From Tomocerus qinae (Eukaryota > Arthropoda > Collembola > Entomobryomorpha > Tomoceridae), in assembly GCA_020055645.1 (NCBI GenBank), contig CM034546.1, positions 31,744,001 through 31,808,000 on the forward strand: a stretch of DNA of 64,000 nucleotides, in the 5' to 3' direction. Made by a program: the position numbers and the translations under genes. This document shows, piece by piece, positions 10,744-24,582 of the stretch (its first letter is position 1; each line of letters begins with the position of its first letter). The notes below the pieces were generated by a model. That model saw only the letters and a program-made list of their open reading frames with translations, searched no databases and was not told the origin of the DNA.

Positions 10744-13014
10744 ATGGGAGACAACGAAAGCATAACTGAAAATAATTTAAATTGCAATAGCACAATGAAC
10801 ATAATCACAAAACATCACAAATGTACAAAAAACTTCACAATCCTTGAGGTAAGTTGTTTCAAAATTCAAAAATAAAATTTGAACATTCCATAAAATTAAG
10901 ATTTTTTTCAAGTGAACCGAATTTTTAATAATATTCAGGTGTTTGGAGCTTTTACGGCAGGCTTAACCTTCTTCTGCGTAGGCATGACAAGATCATGGAC
11001 ATCTCCAGGAATATCTTCAATAGAAAAAGATGCTAATGATGGAATCACTTTAAAATCTTCAGATATCACTTGGATAGGTATAACATACTATTATTTCTAC
11101 AAATTTTTAGATTAGTTATCATGCAGTGGAATTACTTTTTGGGAATGCCTAATCTGCATCTGTCAGTTTGTCTATAATCCCTATAACTCAAAAGTTCTTT
11201 GAATAAATCTCGTCAAACTTCTTTGACATAATTTACTAAGAGATCAAAAACAATGTTCAGTTTAAAATTGGCAAAATTTGGGAAACGGGATTATGTCGGT
11301 GAGCGTGGTTTAGAAACTAAAAATGTCAATTTAGTTATTTACACCAATAGAAGACTATAATTATCGCCACTACTTTTTTACATCCCTTTTGAAATGGTTT
11401 ATGATTGACATTTTTACAATTAATTCGAAGTAATTTTTAATATTTTTCATATATAGCTTCCTGTGTTCCGATGGGTGCATTTTTTGGTACAATTCTCGGA
11501 GGTCCAATTCTTCAACACTGTGGAAGACAGAAAACTCTAATGATCCTCCCATTAGCTTCTATATCCGGGTGGATTCTTATTGGTATTGCTGGAAATATAA
11601 TTATTATTTTGGTCGGGCGTTTTCTAACGGGATTGGCTGTAGGATTGTCAATTGCTTCTGCACAACTCTATGTAAGTAAAAACTAATAAATTATATCATT
11701 ATTATCTCTAGTGTTAAACGCCCCTCAAGCACGAAACATTATTGTATAGAAATTTTACAAGATTTTATATGTGCAGCATTTTCATTATCTGTTTTAAGAC
11801 TAAGTAATTTGATTTCTTAACATCAACATTTTAAACTTGAATATAGTTACAAAAATTTAATTTATTCCAATACAATTGAATCATTCATATTAGTTCATTT
11901 CAACTAAATTCCCGGGTGTATTTCTTAAATTCCAATGCATTGTTACATATTAAAAAATAAATACAACTAAACATTTTCTGGGTTGATTTTTCAGGTAAGT
12001 GAATGCTCTCGAGCGAAACTGCGAGGAGTTCTAGGACTTCTGCCTGGAATGATGTTAGCAGTTGGGATCACTGCTGGATTTACACTTGGGACTTGGATTC
12101 AGTGGAGAATTTCTGCATTGTTAATTGCCATATTCCCTGGAATTACGTTTGTGTTTTCATTTATATTGCCCGAGTCTCCAATATGGTTATTGATGAAAGG
12201 TCGGGACGAAGATGCCCGAAAATCCTTGAGCCGTCTTCGAGGTTCAAATAACCAAGATGAAATTAACACTGAACTATTGGAGATCAAAGCGTGTCTAAAA
12301 GAAAATGAAAATGGCGATGGGTTTGTGAAATTACTTAAGAAAAGGCAAATCTGGGTACCTTTCACTCTGGTTTTGACATTGATGATGTTCCAGCAATTTA
12401 GTGGTATCTCTGCTATACTTTACTACCTTAAAATAGTTTTGGACGAGTCGAAAGAGTATTCGGATAAGAGTAACTTGATATTGCCCTTCAGTGCCAACGT
12501 CTCCATTTTAATATTTGGACTCACCCATGTGTTGGCTTTTTTCATATCCATTCCCCTTATTGAGCGGGCGGGTAGGAAACCTTTGCTAGTAGGCTCTGCG
12601 AGTATAATGTGCATTTCGCACATTGCTATGGGCATTTTCTTTTTATTCGGGTCACATGACCATACGCATCTTGTCGTGGGCACTGGGAAATGGCTCCCCC
12701 TTACTGCCCTGTGCACTTTCATTGCCGCCTACTCAATTGGATTTGCTTCCGTTCCATATATTGTCATGGCTGAAGTATTCCCCTCACGAGTCAGATCTTA
12801 TTTGTGTTCAATTACAACACTCAGTGAACAGATTTTCTGTTTCGCTGTTGTTCATCTCTTCCCTTTCCTTCTAAAGGAAATTGAAACTTACTTTATATTT
12901 TGGATCTTTGCCCTATTTTGTTTTATTGCTATGATCTTTGTTATTGTCGCACTTCCAGAGACAAAAGGAAAGAGCCTCATGGAATTGGAAAAGTTATTTC
13001 AGTGTCCAACATAG
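10744..13014 (+). CDS. MFS sugar transporter, facilitated trehalose transporter (Tret1)-like
   Basis: Four exons, 10744-10848, 10939-11077, 11457-11671 and 11995-13014, join in frame with GT-AG junctions to give 492 aa. The family moves trehalose or hexoses across the plasma membrane by facilitated diffusion with 12 membrane segments, and the length fits. The N-terminal tail is about 35 residues. 'FGTILGGPILQHCGRQKTL' is the TM2-3 loop with its G-R-K signature. 'PESPIWLLMKGRDEDA' (about residue 212) matches the PESPR loop after TM6. 'ERAGRKPLL' is the second-half GRK loop, and 'LPETKGKSL' near the C-terminus is the PETKG motif. A possible poly(A) signal, AATAAA, is at 13086. It has no partner genes nearby. 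The trehalose-versus-glucose preference cannot be read from the sequence. Confidence 0.92.
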
Positions 13015-15550
13015 TCGATTAATTCTTATTAGTATTAGTAATGTTATAATGTAAGTAGGAATGCAATTTATTGTAAAATATTTAAAATAAATATTTTCAT
13101 TGTTACATAAAATTTTCCCTTCTAAATGCCAGTTTTCATTTGATTTACACAGTGGATAATAATTTGAGCCTCCTGAACAACGATCAACGTTTAGTCTACA
13201 ATAGATAAGTAACTAAAGAGAGGAAACATTTAAAAATCAATATTAAAAGCACAAATACAACTGTGGCATCAAAAAATCCTTATAGGAATCTCAGTAGTTT
13301 TAATCTTCATAATCTTATCCATTAACAGGCACTTGTCCGAAAATTTGAACTCAGAAATTCAGATTTAGGGATCACTATGCTCACCCTTAGATATGGGCCT
13401 GTCCATGTGTCCATTACTACTATAAAAACTTACGTTAGTGTTAAGTGTCATAATTTCAATTTGAAAGATTGATGCAATAATTTATTTTCTTTCTTACTTG
13501 TTGAAATCTAAAACTCAGAAAGGACAAATGTTTTCTATAGCAAAATTAAAATCCATAACAACAATTTAATTTTCGCATATGCTCCCAAACGTGATCCCTC
13601 TTATCTTGTTGCTATCTGACTACATACAAAACAATTAATTAAGTCAAATTGGTAATGGCACAGAATCTAAGGTACCTTGCTTTCATAACATCTCAATTGT
13701 ACATGAATTAGATAAGTTAAAAGTTAAAAATCATGATAATTAAGTTAATTTTATGAACTTAATACAGATTTCATTGATTGTAGCATTGTAGGTAATGTTA
13801 ATTTAACTGTCACAAAAATGTTATTGCGTATTGCATTGCAGGGCAATTAATTTATCATATATGTGAAATTAACAAAAGCTATTCAATGTCTTCATAGTCA
13901 TACATTACCTTAGAACAAATAGCCATTGCTATTGTTGAAAATAGTACAAATCGGAATAAAAATTGCTGTTAATTATTACAAGCTCACTTCAGGGCATATA
14001 GTATGTAACAATAAAATATGCAACAATAATCTTTGTATCATTCACTTGTAATAATAATATTAAGACACCTTAAGTTCTAAATGCCTCTCTGAAATGTCTT
14101 TGACAAGATTTACAAGATGTACCTAGACATAATATATTAAAGTCCTTTATTTTAAAGAATGTAATTGTCGGCGAATGTAAGAATAAGCCCTTAAATGATG
14201 TAAGAATTAATTTCTCCTTTTCAATCTTTCGTTTTTCTGAAAATCATTAACTTCTCCATTTGCAAATAAATTACGTTGATAAATGGTAGTATTTTTAAAA
14301 AATCGTTATAAAATCGATATAAATGCAATACTTCTCTTTAAATGAAAATTTCACTCAGTCTAGTCATTATATGAGGGCTTTTTATGATCAGGTTTACATT
14401 TTCATTCCCGACAGTATTGAATCACAGTTTGTATTAAAACTCATAAATCTCTCGCAAAAACTGCCAAAATGTCTTGTTTAAATGAAACCAATTTGTGTTG
14501 GACTCCAAAATTCAAATTTGAATAACATTGGTTTTTAATAATTAAATGTTAAATAAGTATAACTTACCTGTAGCTATTATTACCTGTAAATTACCTGTAA
14601 CTTGTAAGTTAATCGTTCAATTTAATTTTAATATTTTAATCGATACTTTAGCTGTAACCCAAACTTGTATATTTCTATACAAACGGTAAAATATGCATTG
14701 TACTGCAACCACTTTTAATACCATCTTAAGATAAAGCATGTAGTACAGATTAGGTACTTGAGAAAATACACTTGATCAGTAAATATCTGTGATGTTATAT
14801 AGAGCATGGCATTTATAATTAGTGCGCTTATCGTAGCGTAGAATTAAGAGTGGATTAAGGCAGTCCGTGATATAAATACGTACATCAGTTTCTTTTTATC
14901 ATTTTTCCTGCTACATAATAATATTTTGTATACTTACAATACTTGTGGATAGGAATATACTTTAAATGGGCGAACAAGTTTATTGGCGTAAAAGGCACAC
15001 ATGCATTCCAAATGGCTTTCCACACTTTGTTGGTTTGCTTGTTACTGTCTATACCATTTCTTTAAGCTATTTGTAGTATGGAAGAATGCATGAATAAATA
15101 CGCGTGCATTAAATCCTCTCTTGGCAATACTAGTTCTCTGTGCATTTCAATAAACATGCGATGCATGTTCGTTTAATTATTACACACATATACTACAAAT
15201 AATCAACTGATCCAATTTTCATTTTTGTTAAGTTTGTTACAGAATGCATGCATTTTAATTTTACACTTCTGTAAATACTAAACTCTCTTTCAATTACCTT
15301 TTGTCTGCTGTTTATTTCCATTCGTTATTTACTAAGCGTCTTTATTTACTCATTTATCAATTTTCCTTCCAATTATTACAAAGTCGTAGCACATATAATA
15401 TTGATATTTTGTGAATAATTAATTGTGATTTGTAATAATATGAACATAACAGTGAAATTCAGTTATTCGATTCAATTTTCCAATTTCACTACAGTCTAAG
15501 TGGATTATTCAAAATATTCTGCATTGCTTTACTAACTCTCTCAAGCTGAA
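13015..15550. other. AT-rich intergenic stretch
   Basis: Apart from the transporter's 3' UTR and poly(A) signal (13086-13091), I see no gene, RNA or clear repeat. Some of the right end is likely to be the aldehyde oxidase promoter. Confidence 0.6.
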
Positions 15551-18500
15551 ATGTTTTTCAGACGTTGGCCTGGAGGCCAAAATAAGCCTGGAAAAAGGTT
15601 AAATTTTAATTGTTATTAAAATTAAATTCCATGAAGATTTTATAGTATAAACTTACATTTGAAAATTAAAACATAATTGTATTAATACTACTATTATTCT
15701 ATATTTGTTTTTAATTAACTGATCTAAATATTATTTCCAAAACATATTAATTGTGTATAAATATCTATGAAATGAGCTTTTTCTGTTTTAAACCGAAAAG
15801 CAGACTGAAACCGAGAGGATGATAAATGTTCTGTTTTTAAAATATATTGTGATCATGTGATGTTCTAATTTGTTTGCGTTATGCAATACATATTTTCAGA
15901 AATTAACACCCCTAGATCCAATTTGTAGATACGCCCTAAATATGTTATTATACCGATATAGTAAAATAAAGTAGTATTTTTAACATAAAATCAACATTAG
16001 ACGTTGTGGCTTGAAAATATTGTAATTAAAAGCATTGTAATTGTTTTAAATTTAATTCAGGGAGGATAACATTCGATTCCTTATTAATGGAAAAGAGTAT
16101 AAAGGTAAAAAAATATTATTCCACTTGAAATTGTATAACGATAAATAATATTTAATTCGTAATTTCTGTCCATTTTAGTTTCATCAACGGACAAATTCAC
16201 ACCTGAGACAAAATTAGTTGATTATATCAGAGATGAAGCAGGTCTCAAAGGTACAAAATATATGTGTAGAGAAGGAGGATGCGGGGTCTGCATTGTTACT
16301 GTTCGTAAGACAGATCCAAAAACAGGAGATTCTATAGCTAAAGCTGTTAATTCGGTAATATATTAAAAAATTAAATCTAGATTAATAAAAAATCAAAAAT
16401 AAATTGCTAATAATAATAATGTAAATGCATTATAGTAATAAATTAAAGTTATTACTGTAATTTCTATCAATTTTTGTGAATTTAGTGTCTCATTCCGGTG
16501 TTTCGATGCAATGGATGGGACATTTCCACAATTGAATCACTTGGAAACAAAAAAGATGGCTATCATCCCATTCAACAACGACTGGTAAAATTTGGGGGAA
16601 CCCAGTGTGGGTTTTGCACTCCTGGAATGGCAATGAGCATGTACAGGTAAGTAGATAATTAAACTGACGTCAGAAATATTCATAATGCTAATTATTTTTG
16701 CAGATTAGCATAACAGTAGAAGATGATTTACAATTAATTTCACGATTTTTCCATTTAAATTAAACTTACTAAATAGTTTATTAGAAACAAAGTCGGATAT
16801 TAACACCCGAGATGTTGAAAATAATCTGGATGGGAATATTTGTCGATGTACCGGATATCGACCTATCTTAGATGCTTTCAGTTCATTTGCAATTGACGCC
16901 CCAGCAGAAATTAAACAAGAAGTTCAAGACATAGAAGTGAGTTAAGGATCTTAAATTGTGCAGATTAATTTTGTGTTTTTACATTGTATGTAATTTATAT
17001 ATTATCAGGATTGCGGAACTTATCCTTGTCCAATAATAAATGCAACGAGAGCAAGAGAAGAATCTGTGGGGTTCCCATCAACGAGTACTGACTTTCAAAT
17101 GATGGTCTCTACCGGTCAAGTCTGGATAAAAGTCACGTCTCTAAATGACACTTTGGGCAAACTACATTCTTTTAAAAATTCAGGGAAGGTGTACCGAATT
17201 GTAGCAGGAAATACGGGTTCAGGTAAAAATTTACTATCTCTATTAAATTAAAATGATGCGTAATGCAACGTATTACTTTCATTATTATTTTTAAATATCG
17301 ATGAATTATTTTTAATAGAAAAATGTTTTCTGTGATCATCTGTGTGATTATATTATATATAATAACCAGAAATAATATTGTATTTGTTTGGAAGAGTCTC
17401 ATAGATATATTTGCAATTTTTAATGTGCTGTTTTAAGCTATATATTTCATTATAGTAGCAAATGGTAGAACCATTTTCATCCTTTAAAACAGTATTGCTG
17501 GTATAGTGCTACTGCTATACCAGCAAAGCAATAAATACTAACATTATAAATTTTACACATTCCTATTCATAATTGACTAATTTATGTCCTTTTGATTGCT
17601 TAGGCGTCCAACCTATTGGCCCCGCAAATATTTATTTGGATATAAGTAACGTAGCTGAATTGACAAAATATTCCTTGGGGCCTGAAGGAATATCTCTCGG
17701 AAGTTGTCTCACTTTGGTATCGTTAATCGAAATCTTTGAAAAGGTATCGGATATGGATGGCTACAACTACATGAAGAAAATGGGTCTACATTTTCTAAGA
17801 GTAGCAAATAATGCTGTGAGAAATGTAAGCACATATTTTGTATAAATTGAATAAATTCCAATGTCAATATCTTGCTTTATCAATGTGCAGTAATCTGAAG
17901 TACCATTTGAGAAAGGTATAGTGTAATGGTTTATCTTCCTCAAATGGGATAATTTAAGATTTTTTCTAAACATTTATTTGAGCCATTTAAACAAAAGTTC
18001 AGATATTTGATTTAGTCTGAAGTCAAAAGTTGGAAATACTAAAAATACGGATATAAGCTAATTATCTTATTTTTTATATTCCAGATCGGTACAATAGGTG
18101 GGAACTTAATGCTGAAACATTCAAATAGAAGTTTTGTGTCCGACATTTTTATTCTACTGGAAGCAATTGGAGCTAAAATTATTATTTGTAATAACATTTA
18201 ACAAAATATAAGAAACCAGAAATCCCTTTAAATGCTGTTTTTTTCATTTCAAGAAAATTTCAATTAAATTAACACTTAAAATTCAATTGAACGTAACGTT
18301 CAATATCTAGTTTTTCGTTTTACTTAGCGTAATTGCTAAAGAGAGTCGTTTCTTATTCCTCTACCAATCCATTACAACCTATTACGACACAATAAGTTAA
18401 TGAATTATGAATTTTTAATTTTTGATAATTTAGCAGCTCAATATTCTTCCAAGCCGTTAGCACCAACAGAATTTTTGAATACCGATATGAGTGGGAAGTT

Positions 18501-21500
18501 GATTATTTCTATTTTTATGCCAAAGAGATCAGAGGAATACCGTTTCTCAACTTTTAAAGTAACATTATATTTTAAAATATAATATTTTACTTTTAAAATC
18601 CGAAAAGCAATGTAAAGATTTTTGTCTATTTTATTTTTAGATTGCCCGTCGCTATCAAAATTCTTCCGCTCATGTAAATGCCGCAATTTTAATGAAAATA
18701 GCTCCAGACAATAATTTCAAAGTTGTAGAAAAACCCCGAATTGTATTTGGAGGAATCTCTCCGGATTTCGTAATACGCTTAAATTCTACTTTTAAACTTA
18801 TAATTGATTATACTGCAGTGGCATATGGCTTAAGGAACTGTTCAACTTTCAAGGTTCACGCGTTAGGTACGGAAGATGTTCTTGTGGGTAAGGAGTTGGG
18901 CAACGAAAATACGCTGAAGGAAGTTTTTGAAGCATTAGATTTGGAAGTTCGTCCTAATTATGACCCAGAACGTGCCCCTCAATCGTATAGAAGAACACTG
19001 ACAAAGTCTCTATTGTACAAAGTGATAAATTATAAATTTATTCAATTATTATCATAAATATCTTAAATCATAATTTAATTACCTTGCAGCATTAGGGTAA
19101 TATGTATTTTTTTCAACACACAAGAAATAATAGTAAAAAATTTAATATAATTTTTTTTTATCTCCAGACAATTTTAGAAATAGTAGGAGATGTAGTAGAA
19201 GATTCTGTTAAATCCGGAAGTAAAAGTTTGGTGCCTAAAATGAGTCGAGGAAAGCAAAGTTTTGAGAAGGATGTTGACAAATCTGCTCTGTATAAAGCAG
19301 TACCTAAATTAGAATCCCGTTTGCAATGCTCAGGTAAAATATTATTGACACCATTTAGTATTAAGAGAAATGACATTGAAAAAATGTATATTTATTTCAG
19401 GGGAAGCTGAGTATGTCAATGATATGCCAGTTCTGCCAAATGAATTGTTCGGCGTTTTCGTGTTGACAACAGTGGCAAATGCAGAATTAGACTCAGTAGA
19501 CACTTCTGATGCAATGGTCTTCCAAAATAATCCTGAATCAAAATTTTGACAAAGATTACTATTCTGTTCTGATTTGTATTGATTTATATTGTACAGGCTA
19601 TAGATGGAGTCGTTCGTTTCATCCAAGCTAAAGATATCCCTGGGACAAACAATTATATGCTTACAGGAATTTTACCTGTGACTAGAGACGACCCGGTAAT
19701 TATTTTTAAAATTATTATAGAATGTTATTTGTTATTTATTATATTTATATTATACATTAGTTATAAGATCATATTATTTATGTAGGCTGAAACTAATATA
19801 TAGCAGTATTTAATCCAACGTTTATGTTAGCCTAGTTATTTATGCGTGTATTATGCCTGAAAAATAATTATAATAAGATATAAAATTTATAATCGGGGCA
19901 AAAATGTTTAAATTGATATATAATTTAATTATGAATCGATCTTTGCAGATTTTTGTTTCCCAGAAAGTAGAATCCTGTGGTCAAGCTGTAGGCTTATTAC
20001 TGGCGAATACAAAAGAAGCTGCAATTTCCGGAGCAAATAAAGTAAAAGTGACGTACAAAAATCAACAGAAACCAATTATCAACATCTTGGATGCAATTAA
20101 GAAATTAGAAATGGAAGGTAGACTAGAAGAGCAAACAAAAGCTGTTTTTACCACTAAGAAGACATCTGACAAAGCTCCAGTCCATTCTATCAAAGGAGAA
20201 TTTCAAATCGGAGCACAATATGCCTACCACATGGAAACTCAATGCTGTCTTTGTGTCCCAAAAGACGACTCTCTCGATGTGTTTAGTGCCACTCAGTGGA
20301 TGGACCATGTCCAATGGAATGTCGCATCTGCCCTCAAAGTCCCAAATAACTAGTTAGAATAATAAATTCATATAAAAATTAGAGATGAAATATTTACAGC
20401 TGAAAATTGAAAATGACTTATCAAGGAGGGCGAGATATATTGGAACATTATTTAAAATTTGTTAATTTGAAAAAAATGTAAGACAAATTGCTAATATTTT
20501 ATTTTTGGTATTTTCTAGTATAAATGTACATGTAAGAAGACTAGGAGGTGGATTTGGGGCAAAGTTAACACGAGCAAGTCACATTGCAACCGCATGCGCA
20601 GTGGCCGCCTTTGTGACAAATCGTCCTGTAAGGATTGTCCTTGATATGTCGACCAATATGATCATGATTGGAAAAAGGAGTCCATACTTCAGCAGATATG
20701 AAGTAAAAATTCGCTATTATTAAAAAACTATTAAATAGTGTTAACTCTATTAACTCAAAAATTATGAAATCGTGATTCTAAAGGTTAAAGTTGACGAAAT
20801 TGGGAAGATATTGGAATTTAAATTGAATATTATCAGCGATACTGGATTTGCTGAAAATGAAGCAGACTCAGTATTTGGTACGTTGTTTTTACAAAATGTC
20901 TACGCTGCCGATGGATGGGAAGTAAAGCCAGGTTATGTTACCACAAATACACCAGCCAATACCTATATTAGAGCCCCAGGTAATTATCCTTTTTGCAGAC
21001 GTTATTGATAGTAAAATAGTATATAGGTGTCAATAATAAGTTTTTGTTTCTGTCCAAAATTCAGGAAGTTTAGCCACAATAGGAACTATTGAATACATTA
21101 TGGAACACATTTCATTTGTTTTGAAGAAAGACCCGTTGGAAGTGCGGGCTGCTAATTTCAGAAAAGAAGGGGATCCCTCATTAATTACAGGTGCAGCTTT
21201 TAAGGGCGAAAATTTTATTCCAAGACTGCTCGAAGAAATTAAAATCAGTGCAGATTTAGTAAAAAGGAAAGAGGCTGTTGATACTTTTAATAAGGTAATT
21301 ATGACTTAAATAGCAATATTTTTATTTATGTATTATAATTTAGAATAAATATGCTCTAAACGGTAAAACTTAAGTGAGTAAACTAGTTTGTATTATTTTA
21401 AATATATTTTAATTTCTGACCAGATTTTCGTTTATAATTTGTTGAAAATGTTAATTCTATAATCTAGGAAAATAAAGTCAAAAGCTGTAATAATTTTCTA

Positions 21501-24248
21501 TTAAGTTTAGGTCACTAGGATTTTCTCAGCATTTTTCAATTTTTTATTTATGCTAGTAAATGTTTTTTTGGGCGATATTAGAGTATTGACTGGGACAAAA
21601 ATAATCCAGTTAATATGATTGTACCTTTTAGGAAAATAGATGGAAAAAGCGTGGAATAGCTACCAGTACATCAGGTTTTCATCCAGAATTCATGGGGACA
21701 CTCTACCCTTTGTATATTACTATTTATCATGTTGACGGCTCCATTGCTGTATCACACGGTGGAATAGAAATGGGACAAGGGCTCAACACTAAGGTTTTAA
21801 CACAGCTTGTATAATCCAACCTTTATAACATTTAGATTGAATAATTAAGTGTTTAATTTCATAATTGGTTTTTCTGTACTGTACAGGTGGCCCAAACTGT
21901 TGCCCACGTCCTAAATGTTCCTATAGATAAAATCAAAATCAAACCGTCAAATAATTTAACCGGAAGTAATTCGACATATTCTGGGGCATCCGTTAGCAGT
22001 GAATTGTGTTGCTTTGTAAGATATTTAAATAATTTATTCCTTTCATTATAGAAATAATTAACTGATTTGTGCCAACTTCTCTCTAAGTATCAAATCCAAA
22101 TGGCATTTCTACTTGTATGATTACATTAATTACCATTTCATTGATATAAATTTTTATCATTAATAGGCAGCAATGCGGGCATCAGAAATTTTAGTTGAAA
22201 GAATGAAACCAATCAAAGAAAAATTAAGTCAAGACGCTACTTGGGAAAAATTGGTTGCAGATTGCTATGCAGCAAAAATTGACCTGTCAACCTCCTACAC
22301 GTAAGTTGAATAGATTTTCTAAATTGTAACTTAATATTTGATAGCGACTAAAGTTTTAATTTTCTTTAGCCTATAAAAATGTAATTTAGTATTTTAAATA
22401 TAATTTCAGATACAAAGATAGTGATAATGTCAAGGATTATATGACTTGGGCTGTCGTGGTCACTGAAGTTGAAGTAGACATTCTCACCGGGGAGTACAAA
22501 GTAAAACATTTCAATATTCAATTATAAACACATTTTTTGGACCAAGTTTAAAATTGATATAAAGTTAACTAATTAATTTAAAATATTCTTTAACTACTTT
22601 AAAGTAAGCATAAATTATATTATTCTCTTGCGGATTTTAAAAATGTTAGTGTTTTAAGTACTACATTTGCAATTTGTTAAAGGTCACCCGCGTGGATATA
22701 TTGGACGACGTGGGTAAAAGTTTAAGCCCATTAATAGACATTGGACAAGTTGAAGGTGGTTATTTACTGGCTCAAGGATTATGGACGACAGAGAAAATAA
22801 TTCATAATGGAGAAACAGGACAGCTTCTTACTAACAGATCTTGGGTAAATTTGAAATAAATTATCTCTGTTGTAATTAGCATATTATTGATTTTAAATCT
22901 TAAAACGTAAGTAGCAAATTACCAAATAAGCCCCCCCCAGGGTATAAACAAATGTTAGACCCCCTGACTAATAATTACCATCGGTTTATCAGTTATTACT
23001 ATAATAATGGCAACACAAGTATAGCAAACAATTTCTTGGAATTTTTTAATGAATATGCACCTCAGAAGCCCCAATAATGATGATCTTTATAATCCTTGGT
23101 TCCAAGATTTTAGAATTTAATATTTACTTTCTCCTTTTACAGTTTTTCATCGTTATTTACCATACACATTTTGTGGAGCCGCTAATAACCTAAACTTAGA
23201 ACTCTTCGGTTTTCAACTGGGTTTGGGTTAAACCAATATAATTGAATAAAACTATAAAATAGTCGGTTTTAGATGAATAAAAGAATACCAAACTATATTA
23301 ATAATGATTATTAAAGACGACTTAAAATTTAAAAAATACAGTGGCGCTAATTACTAAAACGCAGATAAATTAAGTATTACAATGAATAAATATTGAGGAC
23401 AATTAAAATAATACGAGTATTTAAAATAATACAAATGATGGAAAGGGTATCATTTACATAGTAAGTCAATAATGTCATTATTAAAATCTACTATACTATA
23501 CAGCTGATAAAAGGGTTTTAACTTTTAACAGTCTCGGTGGTGTAGAAAAAGTTTCGCTAACCGGTTAAATTTTTATTGAATTTTATACAGCAAATTATAA
23601 CAATGATTCAATGATTATTCAAATGTTAGATCATTTAATAATTCGCGCCCGTATATTGTACCTCATTTTACCTCTTTTCTTGGGTTTATTGGGAACAATG
23701 GGTTTACCTATTATTAGAAACCTGGATTTATTGGAAAATTTACGGCATAGGTGTAAAAACATTTTAAGACCTTCAATGATGTAATAATATTTACAGAACT
23801 ACAAACCGCCAGAGTCAAAAGATGTGCCTGAAGACTTCCGAATTACACTTCTACATAACGCGCCTAATCCTTTTGGAGTGTTAAGATCCAAAGGTTTTAA
23901 TTTAAAACAAAAATTACAAATTCATTGAATTTAATATTTTGTCTAATGATTGTTAATTTTTCTAGCCGTTGCTGAACCTATTACGTGCGCTAGCGTGTCA
24001 GTATTATTTGCATTGAAAAACGCCATAACTAGTGCAAGAAATGACGCTGGGAACAACGAATGGTTTCAATTGGGTATTCAATACTTGTATACTTACGAAA
24101 GAAACATTTATAAATGGAGGCCAAACACAAAAATAATTAGCAGGGTGACTAACCATTTTTATTCTTCTTTTTTGTTTTAGATGGACCAGTAACTCAGGAA
24201 GATGTATTACGACTGTCTATGACTTCTAGTTCAGATTTCGTATTGTAG
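15551..24248 (+). CDS. Aldehyde oxidase / xanthine dehydrogenase family molybdo-flavoenzyme
   Basis: Twenty-five exons join in phase to 1325 aa, normal for the family: 15551-15597, 16061-16104, 16179-16354, 16486-16646, 16777-16936, 17009-17222, 17604-17824, 18085-18187, 18434-18558, 18641-19021, 19168-19333, 19401-19516, 19597-19695, 19949-20352, 20519-20702, 20784-20979, 21065-21294, 21632-21793, 21887-22015, 22167-22300, 22410-22500, 22683-22844, 23797-23893, 23966-24073, 24181-24248. The first 2Fe-2S cluster is CREGGCGVC (residues 60-68); the second is CGFC (130) plus CRC (165). FAD-domain motif VAGNTG follows, then molybdopterin motifs GGGFGAK (about 815), EMGQG (about 1055) and the active-site Glu in AEP (about 1271). 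'NTYIRAPG' replaces the XDH-type FRGFGG, favouring aldehyde oxidase, which oxidises aldehydes or heterocycles with O2 in the cytosol. The first exon is short and its ATG is the least certain point, since 'tttttcag' inside it could instead be an acceptor. Confidence 0.9.
22845..23796 (+). other. Long intron 22 of the aldehyde oxidase gene
   Basis: At 952 bases this is the longest intron of the gene. It contains a C-run (about 22931) and AT-rich sequence but no open frame or element I can name. Confidence 0.6.
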
Positions 24249-24417
24249 TAGTAGTAACGTTATAGATATTTATTTCTATTTATGTAAAAACTGGTTTTGT
24301 AAAAAATGTGTTGCCTAATTCAAAAACCCGACTTCGTCGGCGTTTTCGGTAGCAAACCATAAATAACCCCGGGTTTATGACCAAAAACCGTAAAATACCC
24401 GGGTTTTTGGGATATAG

Positions 24418-24572
24418 TGTTAAAATACCCTTGGAAGCTAAAAAATTGTCAGTCTTTTAGATTAGGATGCCATACGCAAATATTTAATAATAACCGAAAA
24501 TCGAAAAATAATATTTTTTTTTCAAAATATATCAGCAAGTAGCCCAAAGATTACTTTTTGGTAAATTGGCAA
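24418..24572 (+). repeat. Interspersed repeat, copy 1
   Basis: Contains 'aaaaattgtcag.cttttaga' and 'tcagcaagtagc', shared with 30178-30314. It ends close to the foldback element at 24583. Family unknown. Confidence 0.6.
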
Positions 24573-24582
24573 AACGATTGTA

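Noticed and set aside
12003-12874. Shadow ORFs within the sugar transporter exon
   Set aside because: Alternative frames of a clear coding exon.
15551-24248. Classifying the oxidase firmly as xanthine dehydrogenase
   Set aside because: The FRGFGG active-site segment is replaced by an RAPG-type segment typical of insect aldehyde oxidases.
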